Source of the DNA: Nocardia cyriacigeorgica NBRC 100375
Lineage (GTDB): Bacteria > Actinomycetota > Actinomycetes > Mycobacteriales > Mycobacteriaceae
Length of the DNA stretch: 64,000 bases
NCBI RefSeq assembly: GCF_000308555.1
Contig: NZ_BAFY01000132.1
Coordinates: forward strand, 25,281-89,280
Direction: 5' to 3'
Positions 8,115 to 18,409 of this stretch are shown piece by piece. Numbering within the stretch: the first letter of the stretch is position 1; each line of letters opens with the position of its first letter. A program made the position numbers and the translations under genes. A model generated the notes under the pieces. It ran no database searches and had not been told where the DNA came from. It was given only the letters and a program-made list of their open reading frames with translations.

Positions 8115-10346
8115 TCAGCGGCGGTCATCGGTGGCCGACAGCAGGGCGTCGAGGTCGGCGGCCGGCATGCCGAAACCGGTGAGCCGGTCCAGTGGGATGG
8201 ATGCCAGCATGCGCATCATGTCGACGCCGAGGCCGTGGCCGTCGCCGTCGCCGGTCATCGCGGCGAACATCTGTGACAGCACCGCGGCGGCGGCCGGGTC
8301 GGCCAGTACCTCGCCGAGAGTGGACTGGCGGGTGATCGGCAGGCGCAGCTCGTCGCCGGGCACCTCGACGTCGACCGTGGCGCGGATATCGCGGCTGGAC
8401 GCACCGGCCATCACCCGGTACGTGCCGCCCTCCACCACCCAGGCCTCGGTGCGGGTCTCCCAGTAGGCCAGCCAGTCACGCTCGATCGGGAGCGAGACCC
8501 GTTGGCTGGCACCGGGTGCCAGCTCATCGGTCAGCGCATGGCCCTTGAGCTCGCGTGGCGGACGGGTGATCGCCGATGCGGGCAACGTGGTGTAGATCTG
8601 CACGACCTCGCGGCCGCGACGGTCACCGGTGTTGGTGACCGTGACCTGCACGGTGAGCCCGTCCGCGCTCGCCTGCACCGACAGATCCGAGTAGGCGAAG
8701 CTGGTGTAGGACAGGCCGTGCCCGAACGGGAAGCTCACCGCCATCTCGCGGGCGTCATACCAGCGGTAGCCGACGAAAATCCCTTCGCCGTAACGGATAT
8801 GGGAGTTCTCGCCGGGGAAGTTCAGGTAGGCGGGCACATCCTGAAGCCGCAGCGGCACCGTCTCGGTGAGCCGGCCCGACGGATTGACCTGCCCGAACAG
8901 CACATCCGCCAGTGCACCACCACCGGCCTGACCGAGCAGGGCGCCATCGACGATGGCCGGCACGAGATCGGTCACCGGCGCCAGCCGCAGCACGCCACCG
9001 TGAGAGAGCACCACCACGGTCTTCGGCTGCACCGCGACGACCTCAGCCAGCAGCGCGAGCTGATCAGCGGGTAGCTCGATATCGTCGCGGTCGAAGCCCT
9101 CCGATTCCTGGCCCGCGCCCAACCCGAGAAACACCACCGCCACCTCGGCCTCACGCGCCGCGGCAACCGCTTCGGCCACCAGCACGGGATCACGGCCGGT
9201 GGAGTCGGTGCGGAAACCGCGCGCATAGCGCACCTGCCCGGGTTCGGCCGCGGCGCGGATCTCGTCGACGGGCACATCCAGGCGGGTCGGATTCACATGC
9301 GAGCTGCCGCCGCCCTGATAGCGCGGGGTCTGCGCGAACTCACCGATCACCGCCAGCGACTGACCCGCCCGCAACGGCAGCAGCGCACCGTCGTTGCGCA
9401 ACAACACCACACAGCGCGCGGCGACCTCACGCGCGAGCCGATGATGGGCGTCCGGGTCCGGCGCTGCCGGGGCCGCCGCTCGGCCGGCGACCACCTTCGC
9501 CGCCAGCTCGGCCACCTTCTGCGCGGCCCGGTCCACCGCACCGACATCGAGCGCGCCCGATTCCACCGCCGCCACCACCTGGGCGTCGGGATCACCGCTG
9601 CCGCCGGGCATCTGCAAATCCAGGCCCGCAGCGACCGAGGCCACCCGGTCGGAGACGGCACCCCAGTCGCTGACCACCAGCCCGTCGAAACCCCATTGCC
9701 CGCGCAGCACGTCGGTGAGCAGCCAGCGGTTGTGCGCGGCGTAGACGCCGTTGATCCGGTTGTAGGAACACATCACCGTCCACGGCCGGGCGGTACGCAC
9801 GATATGGGCGAAGGCGCGCAGATAGATCTCCCGCAACGGCCGCGCGTCCACATCCGAACTCGACCGCATCCGGTCGTGTTCGGCATTGTTGACCGCGAAA
9901 TGCTTGAGCGAGGCACCCACCCCGGTGCTCTGCACGCCCCGCACCCACGCCGCCCCCAGCACACCGGTGAGCAGCGGATCCTCGGAGTAGTACTCGAACA
10001 CGCGCCCGCACCGCGGATCCCGTTTGATGTTGATTCCCGGCCCCAGCAGCACATCCACCTCGAGGTCACGTGCTTCACGACCGAGCGCTTCGCCGACCCG
10101 GCGCACCAGATCGGCATCCCAGCTCTGCCCGAGCCCGACCGCCGGCGGGAAACAGGTGGCCGGTCGGCTCTCGGCCAGCCCCAGATGATCGGTGGCGCCG
10201 GCCTGCCTGCGCACCCCGTGCGGGCCGTCGGTCAGCAGGATCGACGGCACCGGGCCCACCGCCTTGGTGGTCCAGAAATCCGCGCCGCTGCCGAGGGCGG
10301 CCTTCTCGGCCAGGGACAGGTCGCTGATATCCGTAGATGCCGTCAT
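8115..10346 (-). CDS. glycoside hydrolase family 3 beta-glucosidase
   Basis: 743 residues. The GH3 N-terminal barrel has the substrate motif KHFAVNNAEHDR and the nucleophile Asp in GFDGLVVSDWGAVSD (about residue 225). A C-terminal alpha/beta sandwich follows, with FLGLGAGQESEGFDRDDIELP as the likely acid/base region, then a fibronectin-III-like domain (GREVVQIYTTL, RPPRELKGHALTDELAPGAS). No signal peptide, so probably cytosolic, hydrolysing terminal beta-glucosides or related glycosides brought in by transport. A Gly/Asp-rich C-terminal 60 residues is variable in the family. Start ATG 10346; divergent from the antiporter gene with a 115-base shared promoter. The exact sugar preference is not readable. 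Confidence 0.9.
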   Translation of the reverse strand: MTASTDISDLSLAEKAALGSGADFWTTKAVGPVPSILLTDGPHGVRRQAGATDHLGLAESRPATCFPPAVGLGQSWDADLVRRVGEALGREARDLEVDVLLGPGINIKRDPRCGRVFEYYSEDPLLTGVLGAAWVRGVQSTGVGASLKHFAVNNAEHDRMRSSSDVDARPLREIYLRAFAHIVRTARPWTVMCSYNRINGVYAAHNRWLLTDVLRGQWGFDGLVVSDWGAVSDRVASVAAGLDLQMPGGSGDPDAQVVAAVESGALDVGAVDRAAQKVAELAAKVVAGRAAAPAAPDPDAHHRLAREVAARCVVLLRNDGALLPLRAGQSLAVIGEFAQTPRYQGGGSSHVNPTRLDVPVDEIRAAAEPGQVRYARGFRTDSTGRDPVLVAEAVAAAREAEVAVVFLGLGAGQESEGFDRDDIELPADQLALLAEVVAVQPKTVVVLSHGGVLRLAPVTDLVPAIVDGALLGQAGGGALADVLFGQVNPSGRLTETVPLRLQDVPAYLNFPGENSHIRYGEGIFVGYRWYDAREMAVSFPFGHGLSYTSFAYSDLSVQASADGLTVQVTVTNTGDRRGREVVQIYTTLPASAITRPPRELKGHALTDELAPGASQRVSLPIERDWLAYWETRTEAWVVEGGTYRVMAGASSRDIRATVDVEVPGDELRLPITRQSTLGEVLADPAAAAVLSQMFAAMTGDGDGHGLGVDMMRMLASIPLDRLTGFGMPAADLDALLSATDDRR

Positions 10347-10461
10347 CGTCAGCTCCGATCAGTCGCCGCGGTCAGGGAAACGCTGCACCGACATCGAATC
10401 ACGATCGCCGCCTCCGTCGTACGGTGCTACCGGGACACGCCGTCAGCGCTGAGGAGGGTTC

Positions 10462-12174
10462 GTGGAGATCACTCTGGTCGTGGTCGTCGGCATCGTCGCG
10501 ATCGTGGTGGTCGCGGCGTTCTCCGACACCCTCGGCGTGGCCGCGCCGCTGAGTCTGGCCGTGGTCGGTATCGCACTGAGTTTCGTGCCGGGCATCCCGC
10601 ACCCGCAGGTCGAGCCCGAACTCATCCTGACCGTGGTGCTGCCGCCGCTGCTGTATTCGGCGGCGGTGAACATGCCCGCGGTCGATTTCCGGCGCAACCT
10701 CAAACCGATCGCCGGTCTGGCGGTGCTGTTGGTCGTGGTCACCACCCTCGGAACGGGCTGGCTGTTTCATCAGCTGCTGCCCGATATCGGCTGGCCGGCG
10801 GCGTTCGCGCTGGGTGCGGTGATCAGCCCGACCGACCCGATCGCGGCCACCTCGGTGGGCAAGCGGCTCGGGTTGCCGTCGCGGTTGCTGACGATGCTGG
10901 AGGGGGAGGGGCTGGTCAACGACGCGACCGCACTGGTGCTGCTGCGCTCGGCGGTGGCCGCGCTGGCGGCGACGGTGTCGCTGTGGCAGGTACTCGGTGA
11001 TTTCGTGGTCGCGGTGGTGGTCGCGGTGATCGCCGGGCTGCTGGTGGGCTGGGTCGGGGTGCGGGCGCGGGCCATGCTCGACGACCCGGTCGCCACCACC
11101 GCGGTGTCGTTCGTGATCCCGTTCCTGGCGTATCTGCCCGCCGAGGAGTTCCACGGATCGGGGGTGCTGGCGGTCGTCGTCGCAGGCCTGGTGAGTGGCC
11201 ATCTGAGCCCGCGACATCTCGGCGCCCAGGACCGGCTCGTCGACGCCACCAACTGGCGCACCGTCGCCTTCCTGCTGGAAAGCGCGATCTTCCTGCTCAT
11301 GGGCCTGAGCCTGTCCGGGCTGATCGACGATGTGCACGGCGAACAGCTCAGCGCCGCACAAGCATTCGGGATCGGTTTGCTGGCCGCGCTGGTGGTGATG
11401 GTGATCCGTGCGGTGTTCATCGTCCCGCTGGTGGCGTCCCTGCGCCTGGACCAGCGCCGCGCCGCCGAAGCCAAACCGCGACTCGAGCAGATCAGCGCGC
11501 GCATCGCCGACACCGGGCTGCCGCCGGAGAGCAAACGCCTGCGGATGATGCTGCGCCGGCTCGGCAAGGTCTCGGCCACCGTCGAATTCCGGCTCACCGA
11601 AACCGTCGGCGCCCGCGGCGGCGCGGTACTGGCCTGGTCGGGGATGCGTGGCGCGGTCACCGTCGCGGCGGCGCAAACCCTGCCCGCCGAGACACCCATG
11701 CGCTCGGAACTCGTGCTGATCGCCTTCGTCGTGGCCATCACCACGTTGCTGGTGCAGGGGCTGAGCCTGCCGACAGTGATCCGCGTCGTCCGGGTGCCCG
11801 GCGATGATCCCGAGCGGTTGCACGACGACGTCGTCGAGCTGAGGACGCTGCTGTCCGAGGCCGCCGAAGACGTCCTCGACACCCCGGGGCTGGTCGACGA
11901 CGACGGCAACCCGTACCCGGAGACCCTGGTGGGGATGGTCCGCGACGACACCGTCCGCAAAGGATCGGCGGCGCAACGGGATCTGCCGGCCGCGGGTCCC
12001 GACCCGCGCGAACAGTACCGGCAGCTGCGGTTGCGGGTAGTGGCCGCGCAGCGGGCCGCGCTGCTGCGCGCACGCGATCGGGAACGCTTCGGCGCCAAGG
12101 CGCTGGCCCGATGCCAGCACATGCTCGACCTCGACGAAGCCCGCCTGCAACAGCTCGGCCGCCCCGATGCCTGA
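10462..12174 (+). CDS. CPA1-family Na+/H+ antiporter (NhaP/NHE type)
   Basis: 570 residues with about twelve membrane helices in the first 420. The ion-binding motif AVISPTDPIAATSVGKRLG (about 115-135) and the ND motif in EGEGLVNDATALVLLR (about 155) mark an electroneutral sodium/proton exchanger. FHGSGVLAVVVAGLVSGH and WSGMRGAVTVAAA match later helices. The C-terminal 150 residues are a soluble tail of helices. It works in the plasma membrane in pH and Na+ homeostasis. The start is GTG 10462 with GGAGG upstream. Monocistronic in appearance; the GntR gene follows 56 bases later. Confidence 0.9.
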   Translation: MEITLVVVVGIVAIVVVAAFSDTLGVAAPLSLAVVGIALSFVPGIPHPQVEPELILTVVLPPLLYSAAVNMPAVDFRRNLKPIAGLAVLLVVVTTLGTGWLFHQLLPDIGWPAAFALGAVISPTDPIAATSVGKRLGLPSRLLTMLEGEGLVNDATALVLLRSAVAALAATVSLWQVLGDFVVAVVVAVIAGLLVGWVGVRARAMLDDPVATTAVSFVIPFLAYLPAEEFHGSGVLAVVVAGLVSGHLSPRHLGAQDRLVDATNWRTVAFLLESAIFLLMGLSLSGLIDDVHGEQLSAAQAFGIGLLAALVVMVIRAVFIVPLVASLRLDQRRAAEAKPRLEQISARIADTGLPPESKRLRMMLRRLGKVSATVEFRLTETVGARGGAVLAWSGMRGAVTVAAAQTLPAETPMRSELVLIAFVVAITTLLVQGLSLPTVIRVVRVPGDDPERLHDDVVELRTLLSEAAEDVLDTPGLVDDDGNPYPETLVGMVRDDTVRKGSAAQRDLPAAGPDPREQYRQLRLRVVAAQRAALLRARDRERFGAKALARCQHMLDLDEARLQQLGRPDA

Positions 12175-12189
12175 CGCACTCGCCGCAGC

Positions 12190-12203
12190 TGGGATACCAA
12201 ATA
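12190..12203. promoter_or_regulatory. candidate GntR autoregulatory operator
   Basis: TGGGATACCAAATA lies about 30 bases upstream of the gntR start. It matches TTGGTATACCAAA (seen upstream of the ankyrin gene) except at one or two positions in the left half, suggesting autoregulation. Confidence 0.45.
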
Positions 12204-12230
12204 CAGCGGGATGGGTGCGAGAATGCGGTG

Positions 12231-12899
12231 ATGAGCGCGTCGCCGGGGTTCGCCTCCGAATCCGAACGAGTCACCCGCATCCTGCGCGACCAGATCCTCG
12301 ACGGCGTGCGCGCACCGGGGTCCAAACTGGTCGAACGCGAACTCGCCGCCGAACTCGGCGTCTCCAGGCTGCCCGTGCGCGAAGCGCTGAAAATGCTGGT
12401 GACCGAAGGATTGGTGACCCCGCGCCCGCGCAGCTGGGCGGTGGTGCGCCAGTTCAGCGCCACCGATATCGCCGACCTGATCGAAGTGCGCTCTGCGGTC
12501 GAAGTGCTGGCCTTCCGGCTCGCCGCACAACGCGCCACCCGCGCCGGACTCGACGAACTGCGCCGCGACCTGGACGCCGAATGGGATGCCGCCCGTTCCG
12601 GTGATGCCGTCGCCGCGCGCCGGGCGGCCGCCGATTTCCACGAAACCGTCATCCGGCTCACCGGCAACGAGCTGCTCGGCGAAATGCACGCCACCCTGCG
12701 CAGCCGGATGCGCTGGTTACTGGGCCGCCACGACGACCTGATCACCGTGGCGCGCGAACACCAACAGCTCTATGACGCCATCGCCAACCGTGACCTCGCA
12801 CGCGTGGAGGAGCTGGCCGTCGCGCACATCGACACCAGCCGTGCTCTCGCAGTCCGACGCGCCGCCGCCGAAGCAGGCGAGAGCGTCACCGAGAACTGA
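12231..12899 (+). CDS. GntR-family regulator, FadR/FCD subfamily
   Basis: 222 residues. The N-terminal winged helix (ILDGVRAPGSKLVERELAAE, SRLPVREALKMLVTEGLV) is followed by an all-helical FCD ligand domain with metal/ligand histidines in DFHETVIRLTGN and AHIDTSRAL. FCD regulators sense small organic acids, sugar acids or nucleobase breakdown products and normally act as repressors. GGTATACC-type palindromes typical of GntR operators occur near this gene, the deaminase and the ankyrin gene, so these three probably form one regulon. ATG 12231 is used; GTG 12228 is possible. The effector may be a substrate or product of the deaminase (inference). Confidence 0.87.
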   Translation: MSASPGFASESERVTRILRDQILDGVRAPGSKLVERELAAELGVSRLPVREALKMLVTEGLVTPRPRSWAVVRQFSATDIADLIEVRSAVEVLAFRLAAQRATRAGLDELRRDLDAEWDAARSGDAVAARRAAADFHETVIRLTGNELLGEMHATLRSRMRWLLGRHDDLITVAREHQQLYDAIANRDLARVEELAVAHIDTSRALAVRRAAAEAGESVTEN

Positions 12900-12939
12900 A
12901 CCGGTGAGCCGCTGAGCTCGGCCCGACCGGATCACCGAG

Positions 12940-12960
12940 GCCGACCAACCGTGGGTCGGC
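12940..12960. terminator. candidate bidirectional terminator
   Basis: GCCGACC and GGTCGGC form a 7-bp stem with a 7-base loop between the convergent gntR and deaminase genes. Short, so moderate support only. Confidence 0.35.
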
Positions 12961-13017
12961 ACTCGAGCCTGGCCACGGACGTCGGGCCGCGGCGATTCAT
13001 GCTGGACAGTGCCGGGC

Positions 13018-13527
13018 TCACCCGAGCAGCCGGGCGGCCAACTGTTGGTGCAGCGACTTGATCTCGGCTTCGAGGCCGGGCTCGGGACCGGCCACCGCGA
13101 CCGACGGCGCGACGGCGGTGATGGGGAGCGCGGCGACCGGCCCCGGCGGCAAGCCCCATTCCCGCTGCCAGCGGCCGAGCTGCTCGGAGCTCACCGCATA
13201 CACGATGCGGCCGAGGCCGGCCCAGGCGTGCGCGGCGCTGCACATCGGGCAGTGTTCGCCGGAGGTGTAGACGACCGCGGCCGCGCGCTGTGGGGGCGGC
13301 AGGTGGATCCCGGCCCAGCGGGCGATCTCGAATTCCGGATGCTGGGTCGGGTCGCCGGTGACGATGCGGTTGCGGGCTTCGAACAGGACCGAGCCCTCGG
13401 CGTCGACCAGGATCGATCCGAAAGGTTCGTCACCGTCGTTCAGCGCGGTGCGGGCCAGATCCACACACCGGCGCAGATACTGCCGGTCGCGGTCGGTGAG
13501 GAGGTAGCGCTCGCCGGATTCGCTCAT
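13018..13527 (-). CDS. nucleoside/nucleobase deaminase (CDA superfamily)
   Basis: 169 residues. The zinc-dependent deaminase signature is complete: an H-x-E motif (TQHPEFEIARWAG, about residue 62) supplies the zinc His and catalytic Glu, and EHCPMCSAAHAW (about 91-102) supplies the PCxxC-type zinc cysteines. The subfamily resembles guanine/cytosine or tRNA-adenosine deaminases; the HPE variant and the Trp-rich C-half (RWQREWGLPPGP) suggest a free-base or nucleoside substrate rather than tRNA. Start ATG 13527. It is divergent from the ankyrin lipoprotein gene across 129 bases, and a TTTGGTATACC element lies 18 bases upstream of its start. GntR control is inferred. Confidence 0.85.
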   Translation of the reverse strand: MSESGERYLLTDRDRQYLRRCVDLARTALNDGDEPFGSILVDAEGSVLFEARNRIVTGDPTQHPEFEIARWAGIHLPPPQRAAAVVYTSGEHCPMCSAAHAWAGLGRIVYAVSSEQLGRWQREWGLPPGPVAALPITAVAPSVAVAGPEPGLEAEIKSLHQQLAARLLG

Positions 13528-13544
13528 GCCGACACGATAGCAAG

Positions 13545-13555
13545 TTTGGTATACC
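13545..13555. promoter_or_regulatory. GGTATACC operator upstream of the deaminase
   Basis: TTTGGTATACC contains the 8-bp palindrome GGTATACC (13548-13555), 18 bases before the deaminase start. It is the same core as the element at 13634-13645. Confidence 0.55.
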
Positions 13556-13633
13556 GGCAAACCCAGTTGGCGGTGTCTGCCACCACAGTTTCCTCCAGAT
13601 CTTGGACAAACGCTCCGTCCCCCTCCACGATAG

Positions 13634-13645
13634 TTGGTATACCAA
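13634..13645. promoter_or_regulatory. GGTATACC operator upstream of the ankyrin gene
   Basis: Perfect 12-bp palindrome TTGGTATACCAA, 11 bases before the ankyrin lipoprotein start and directly upstream of its AGGAGA ribosome site. Binding here would block transcription or early elongation. Confidence 0.6.
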
Positions 13646-13656
13646 AAGGAGAGTCG

Positions 13657-14469
13657 ATGATGACGAGCCGTCAACCCCGAAGCAGAACAAGCGCAAACCG
13701 CAGACTGCTGACCGGCGCCACTGTCGCCGCGTCGGCGGCCATCCTGGCAGCGACCGTGGCGTGCACGGCCGAGCCCGCGACGACCTCGGCCCCGCCGACG
13801 GTCACCACATCCGCTGGCGCACCGGCAGCGGTCGAGCAGCAGTCCCCGGCCACCGCGCCGGCGACGCCATCGCACGATCCCGCCCTCGACGACGACTTGC
13901 TCGCCGCGGCCGCAGCCGACGACGCGGCCACAGTGCGCGATCTGCTCGCCCGCGGAGCCGATATCGAAGCCCGCGGACCACACCAGCGCACCCCGCTCAT
14001 CGAAGCCACCAAGAACCGCGCCACCGACGCCGCCCGTGCGCTGACCGAGGCCGGGGCCGACGTCAACGCCGAAGACGCCCTGCAGGATTCGGCCTACCTG
14101 TATGCCGGTGCCGAAGGACTCGACACCATCCTCGACCTCACCCTCACCCACGGCGCCGACCTCACCAGTGTCAACCGCTACGGCGGCACCGCGCTCATCC
14201 CCGCGGCCGAACACGGCTCGGTCAGCACGGTGCGACGGCTCATCGACGCCGGCGTGGACGTGAACCACGTCAACACCCCGGGCTGGACCGCGCTGCAGGA
14301 AGCGATCGTCTACGGCGACGGCAGCAGCCGCTACCAGCAGGTCATCACCGACCTGCTCGCCGCCGGCGCCGACCCCGAGATCCGCGACAGCGACGGCAAC
14401 ACCGCCCTCGACAACGCCCTCGCACGCGGACAGTCCGAGATCGCCGCCCTCCTGCGCGCCCACCGCTGA
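13657..14469 (+). CDS. ankyrin-repeat protein, probably an exported lipoprotein
   Basis: 270 residues. A basic N-terminus and hydrophobic stretch end in LAATVACTAEP, a plausible though weak lipobox, followed by a Ser/Thr/Pro linker (about 40-75). Five or six ankyrin repeats then fill residues 78-268; recognisable units are AATVRDLLARGADIEARG, ARALTEAGADVNAED, TILDLTLTHGADLTSVN, TVRRLIDAGVDVNHVN and TDLLAAGADPEIRD. Ankyrin repeats bind other proteins, so this is likely a surface or envelope scaffold. ATG 13657 or 13660 follow an AGGAGA site. Divergent from the deaminase and preceded by a GntR-type palindrome. Partner unknown. Confidence 0.82.
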   Translation: MMTSRQPRSRTSANRRLLTGATVAASAAILAATVACTAEPATTSAPPTVTTSAGAPAAVEQQSPATAPATPSHDPALDDDLLAAAAADDAATVRDLLARGADIEARGPHQRTPLIEATKNRATDAARALTEAGADVNAEDALQDSAYLYAGAEGLDTILDLTLTHGADLTSVNRYGGTALIPAAEHGSVSTVRRLIDAGVDVNHVNTPGWTALQEAIVYGDGSSRYQQVITDLLAAGADPEIRDSDGNTALDNALARGQSEIAALLRAHR

Positions 14470-14649
14470 CACCCGTCGGAGATAGGCGCGCGTGGGTCCT
14501 TGCCCGCGCCGGGGACTGCGGCCCGCGCTCGGCCCGGCCCACCTGCACGGTCACCGCGCGCGGCCGGACTCGTCGAGGTGGGCACGCCCCGAATCTGTTG
14601 TCGTGCGGATGGGCTGTTTGCCCGGCCGGGGCGCGGGCATCCCGCGCAT

Positions 14650-15021
14650 ATGGCGACAGAAACCGGACCAGGCGACACCTTGGGCCCCACCGAGAGCCTC
14701 GACTCCGACGAGGTCCGCAACGACGACGGTGACATCGTGGTCGACCCGCCCGAGGACTGGACCGGCGCCGACAAATTCGGCATGACACCCGCCGAACAGC
14801 GCGCCGGCGAATCCCTCGGACAGCGACTGGCCGAAGAAGAACCCGACCTCGGCGCCGCCGAGCCGGGCGAACCGGCCGCCGGACAACCCGGCACCATCGA
14901 CGAAGGCGACGATATCGACCAACTACCCGCCGAGGCCACCGACGAGACCTTCGGCGAACACCGCGGGCAAATCGACGGCGCCCCCGAGGACGGAGAATCG
15001 TTCTTCCCGACCGAAGACTGA
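14650..15021 (+). CDS. DUF5709-type acidic protein
   Basis: 123 residues, strongly acidic and without predicted membrane segments. The block SLDSDEVRNDDGDIVVDPPE followed by WTGADKFGMTPAEQRAGESL is the conserved core of DUF5709, a small actinobacterial family of unknown function. The C-terminal half is low-complexity Glu/Asp/Gly-rich and probably disordered. Start ATG 14650; an open frame upstream is not conserved-looking. It stands alone between the ankyrin gene and the convergent DUF72 gene. Confidence 0.75.
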   Translation: MATETGPGDTLGPTESLDSDEVRNDDGDIVVDPPEDWTGADKFGMTPAEQRAGESLGQRLAEEEPDLGAAEPGEPAAGQPGTIDEGDDIDQLPAEATDETFGEHRGQIDGAPEDGESFFPTED

Positions 15022-15142
15022 CAGACCGACGGCACCGCGCGTCCGGATGACGCACAGCGCGTCCCGGGCCTCGGCGGCACCCGTCTGCCCCACCATCGAC
15101 TGCTCCGCCGACCGATCGCGGCGGCCGAAACGACCGCGCGTC

Positions 15143-15937
15143 TCACGACCCACCGACGGCGGGCGGTGCGGTCGTGGGCGAGATGTCGGGTGTGCGGGTG
15201 ACCTCGGCGCCCAGCGTGCCCGCTGAACGGGCGAAAACGGCCGCATCGTAGATCGCCGCGCCGCCCGGGTCGTTGTTGAAATACACCTCCACCTCAGCCG
15301 ATTGCGGCCATGTTCGGGTGAGGCGGCGGGCCCACTCGGTCAAGGTGCCGGGGTGGTAGCGCGGCCAGGGATCGGCGGTGCCGTGGTGCAGGCGCAGATA
15401 GCCCCAATCGGTGGTGCGCCACAGCGGTGTCACCGGCTGCTCGCCCGCATCCGCCCAGCACAGCGCCGCCCCTCGGCGTTCGAGCACCTGCCTGGTCTCA
15501 TCTGTCCACCAGGACTCGTGGCGCGGTTCGACCGCCACCCGCGTGCCGGCCGGAAAGCACCGCAGGCACTGCTCGAGCAGTGCGGGATCGGCGCGCAGCG
15601 TCGGCGGCAGTTGCAGCAGGATGGGCCCGAGTCGCTCACCCAGGCTCGCGGCCCGGCCCATCAGCCGCGCCACCGGTTCCTCGGGGTCGCGCAGCCGTTT
15701 GATGTGGGTGAGGAACCGGCTGGCCTTGACCGCGATCCGGAAACCCGGCGGCGTGCGAGCCCGCCAGGAGGCAAAGGTCTCGGCGCTGGGCAGCCGGTAG
15801 AACGCATTGTTGAGTTCGACCGTGGCGAAAGACTGCGCGTACTGCTCGAGCCACAGCCGTTGCGGCACACCCTGCGGATACAGCACCCCGCGCCAGTCGC
15901 GGTACTGCCACCCGGAGGTGCCCACCAACAACGTCAT
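15143..15937 (-). CDS. DUF72-family protein (YecE-like TIM barrel)
   Basis: 264 residues. The N-terminal LLVGTSGWQYRDWRGVLYP, TVELNNAFYRLPS, FRIAVKASRFLTH and ILLQLPPTLR are the defining motifs of DUF72/YecE proteins. The VAVEPRHESWW and YLRLHH segments follow, and the end has VEVYFNNDPGG. The fold is a TIM barrel related to xylose-isomerase-like enzymes; the biochemical role is unsettled. Cytosolic. Start ATG 15937. The sirtuin gene lies 40 bases upstream on the same strand, so co-transcription is likely. Confidence 0.88.
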   Translation of the reverse strand: MTLLVGTSGWQYRDWRGVLYPQGVPQRLWLEQYAQSFATVELNNAFYRLPSAETFASWRARTPPGFRIAVKASRFLTHIKRLRDPEEPVARLMGRAASLGERLGPILLQLPPTLRADPALLEQCLRCFPAGTRVAVEPRHESWWTDETRQVLERRGAALCWADAGEQPVTPLWRTTDWGYLRLHHGTADPWPRYHPGTLTEWARRLTRTWPQSAEVEVYFNNDPGGAAIYDAAVFARSAGTLGAEVTRTPDISPTTAPPAVGGS

Positions 15938-15977
15938 ACCCGGGGCGTACCCGCCTACGGGCCGGTGACGCACCCGC

Positions 15978-16832
15978 TCACACCGCGACCTGTGCCCCGA
16001 GGTGGTCGGCGAGTGCGCTCAGCGTCGGCGAACATCCGGCGTCGACGGTGTGGGTGGCGAATTCGTCGCCGCGGGTGCGGCCGCGGTTGACGATGATCAC
16101 CGGCGTCCCCGATTTGGCGGCGTGGCGCACGAATCGCAGACCCGACATCACCGTCAGCGACGAACCGGCCACCAGCAGCACCTCGGCATCATCGACGACG
16201 TCATAGGCCGCGCGCACCCTGTCCTTCGGCACATTCTCCCCGAAATAGACGATGTCGGGTTTGAGGATGCCGCCGCACCGCACGCACCCCACCATGCAGA
16301 ACGCGGCGGTATCGGCGATCACCGCGTCCGCGTCGGGCGCGACCTCCACGCCGGTGACTTCGACAGCGTCGGCGAAGCCCGGATTGGCGGCCTCGAGCCG
16401 CTCGGCCAGCGACATCCGCGACACCAGATGATCGCAGCTCAGGCAGCGCACCCGCGCGTAGGTGCCGTGCAGGTCGATCACCCGGCGATGGCCGGCCTTG
16501 GTGTGCAGCAGGTCGACGTTCTGGGTGATCAGCCCGCGCACCACACCGAGGCGTTCGAGCGCGGCCAGCGCCCGATGACCGGCGTTGGGGCGCGCGGCGT
16601 CCATGCGCCGCCAGCCCACATGGTTGCGCGCCCAATACCGTTGCCGGAACGCGGCGTCGCCGATGAACTGCTGGAAGGTCATCGGGGTGCGGGGTGGGGA
16701 GCCGGGGCCGCGATAGTCCGGGATCCCGCTGTCGGTGGACATTCCGGCCCCGGTCAGCACCGCGACCCGGCGCCCGGTGATCATCTGCGCGAGCCGCTCG
16801 ATCTCGGCCCGCCCGGCGGTGTGATCGGGCAT
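15978..16832 (-). CDS. Sir2-family NAD-dependent protein deacylase
   Basis: 284 residues. The NAD-binding loop is AVLTGAGMSTDSGIPDYRG (about 24-42), the QNVD motif follows in GLITQNVDLLHTKAG, and the catalytic His is in VIDLHGTYARV. A four-Cys zinc module is present as CLSC...CVRCGG, and PDIVYFGENVP and LLVAGSSLTV close the Rossmann fold. The enzyme removes acyl groups from protein lysines using NAD, in the cytosol. ATG 16832 is preferred; ATG 16853 is in frame upstream. gdhA lies upstream on the same strand with 59 bases between them, and glutamate dehydrogenases are known acylation targets in other bacteria, so a functional link is possible but unproved. Confidence 0.92.
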   Translation of the reverse strand: MPDHTAGRAEIERLAQMITGRRVAVLTGAGMSTDSGIPDYRGPGSPPRTPMTFQQFIGDAAFRQRYWARNHVGWRRMDAARPNAGHRALAALERLGVVRGLITQNVDLLHTKAGHRRVIDLHGTYARVRCLSCDHLVSRMSLAERLEAANPGFADAVEVTGVEVAPDADAVIADTAAFCMVGCVRCGGILKPDIVYFGENVPKDRVRAAYDVVDDAEVLLVAGSSLTVMSGLRFVRHAAKSGTPVIIVNRGRTRGDEFATHTVDAGCSPTLSALADHLGAQVAV

Positions 16833-16891
16833 GCACCCAGGGTACGGACGCACCGCCGCCCACCATCGTCACCTGCTGCCGATGCCGGCGC

Positions 16892-18364
<1,473 letters not shown>

Positions 18365-18409
18365 TCAGCCGCCATCGGCGGCCGCAACGACCCGTGGCCC
18401 GGGGCGAGG

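Noticed and set aside
10399..12689. long minus-strand frames opposite the Na+/H+ antiporter and GntR genes
   Set aside because: Low-complexity shadow translations, antisense to genes with convincing motifs.
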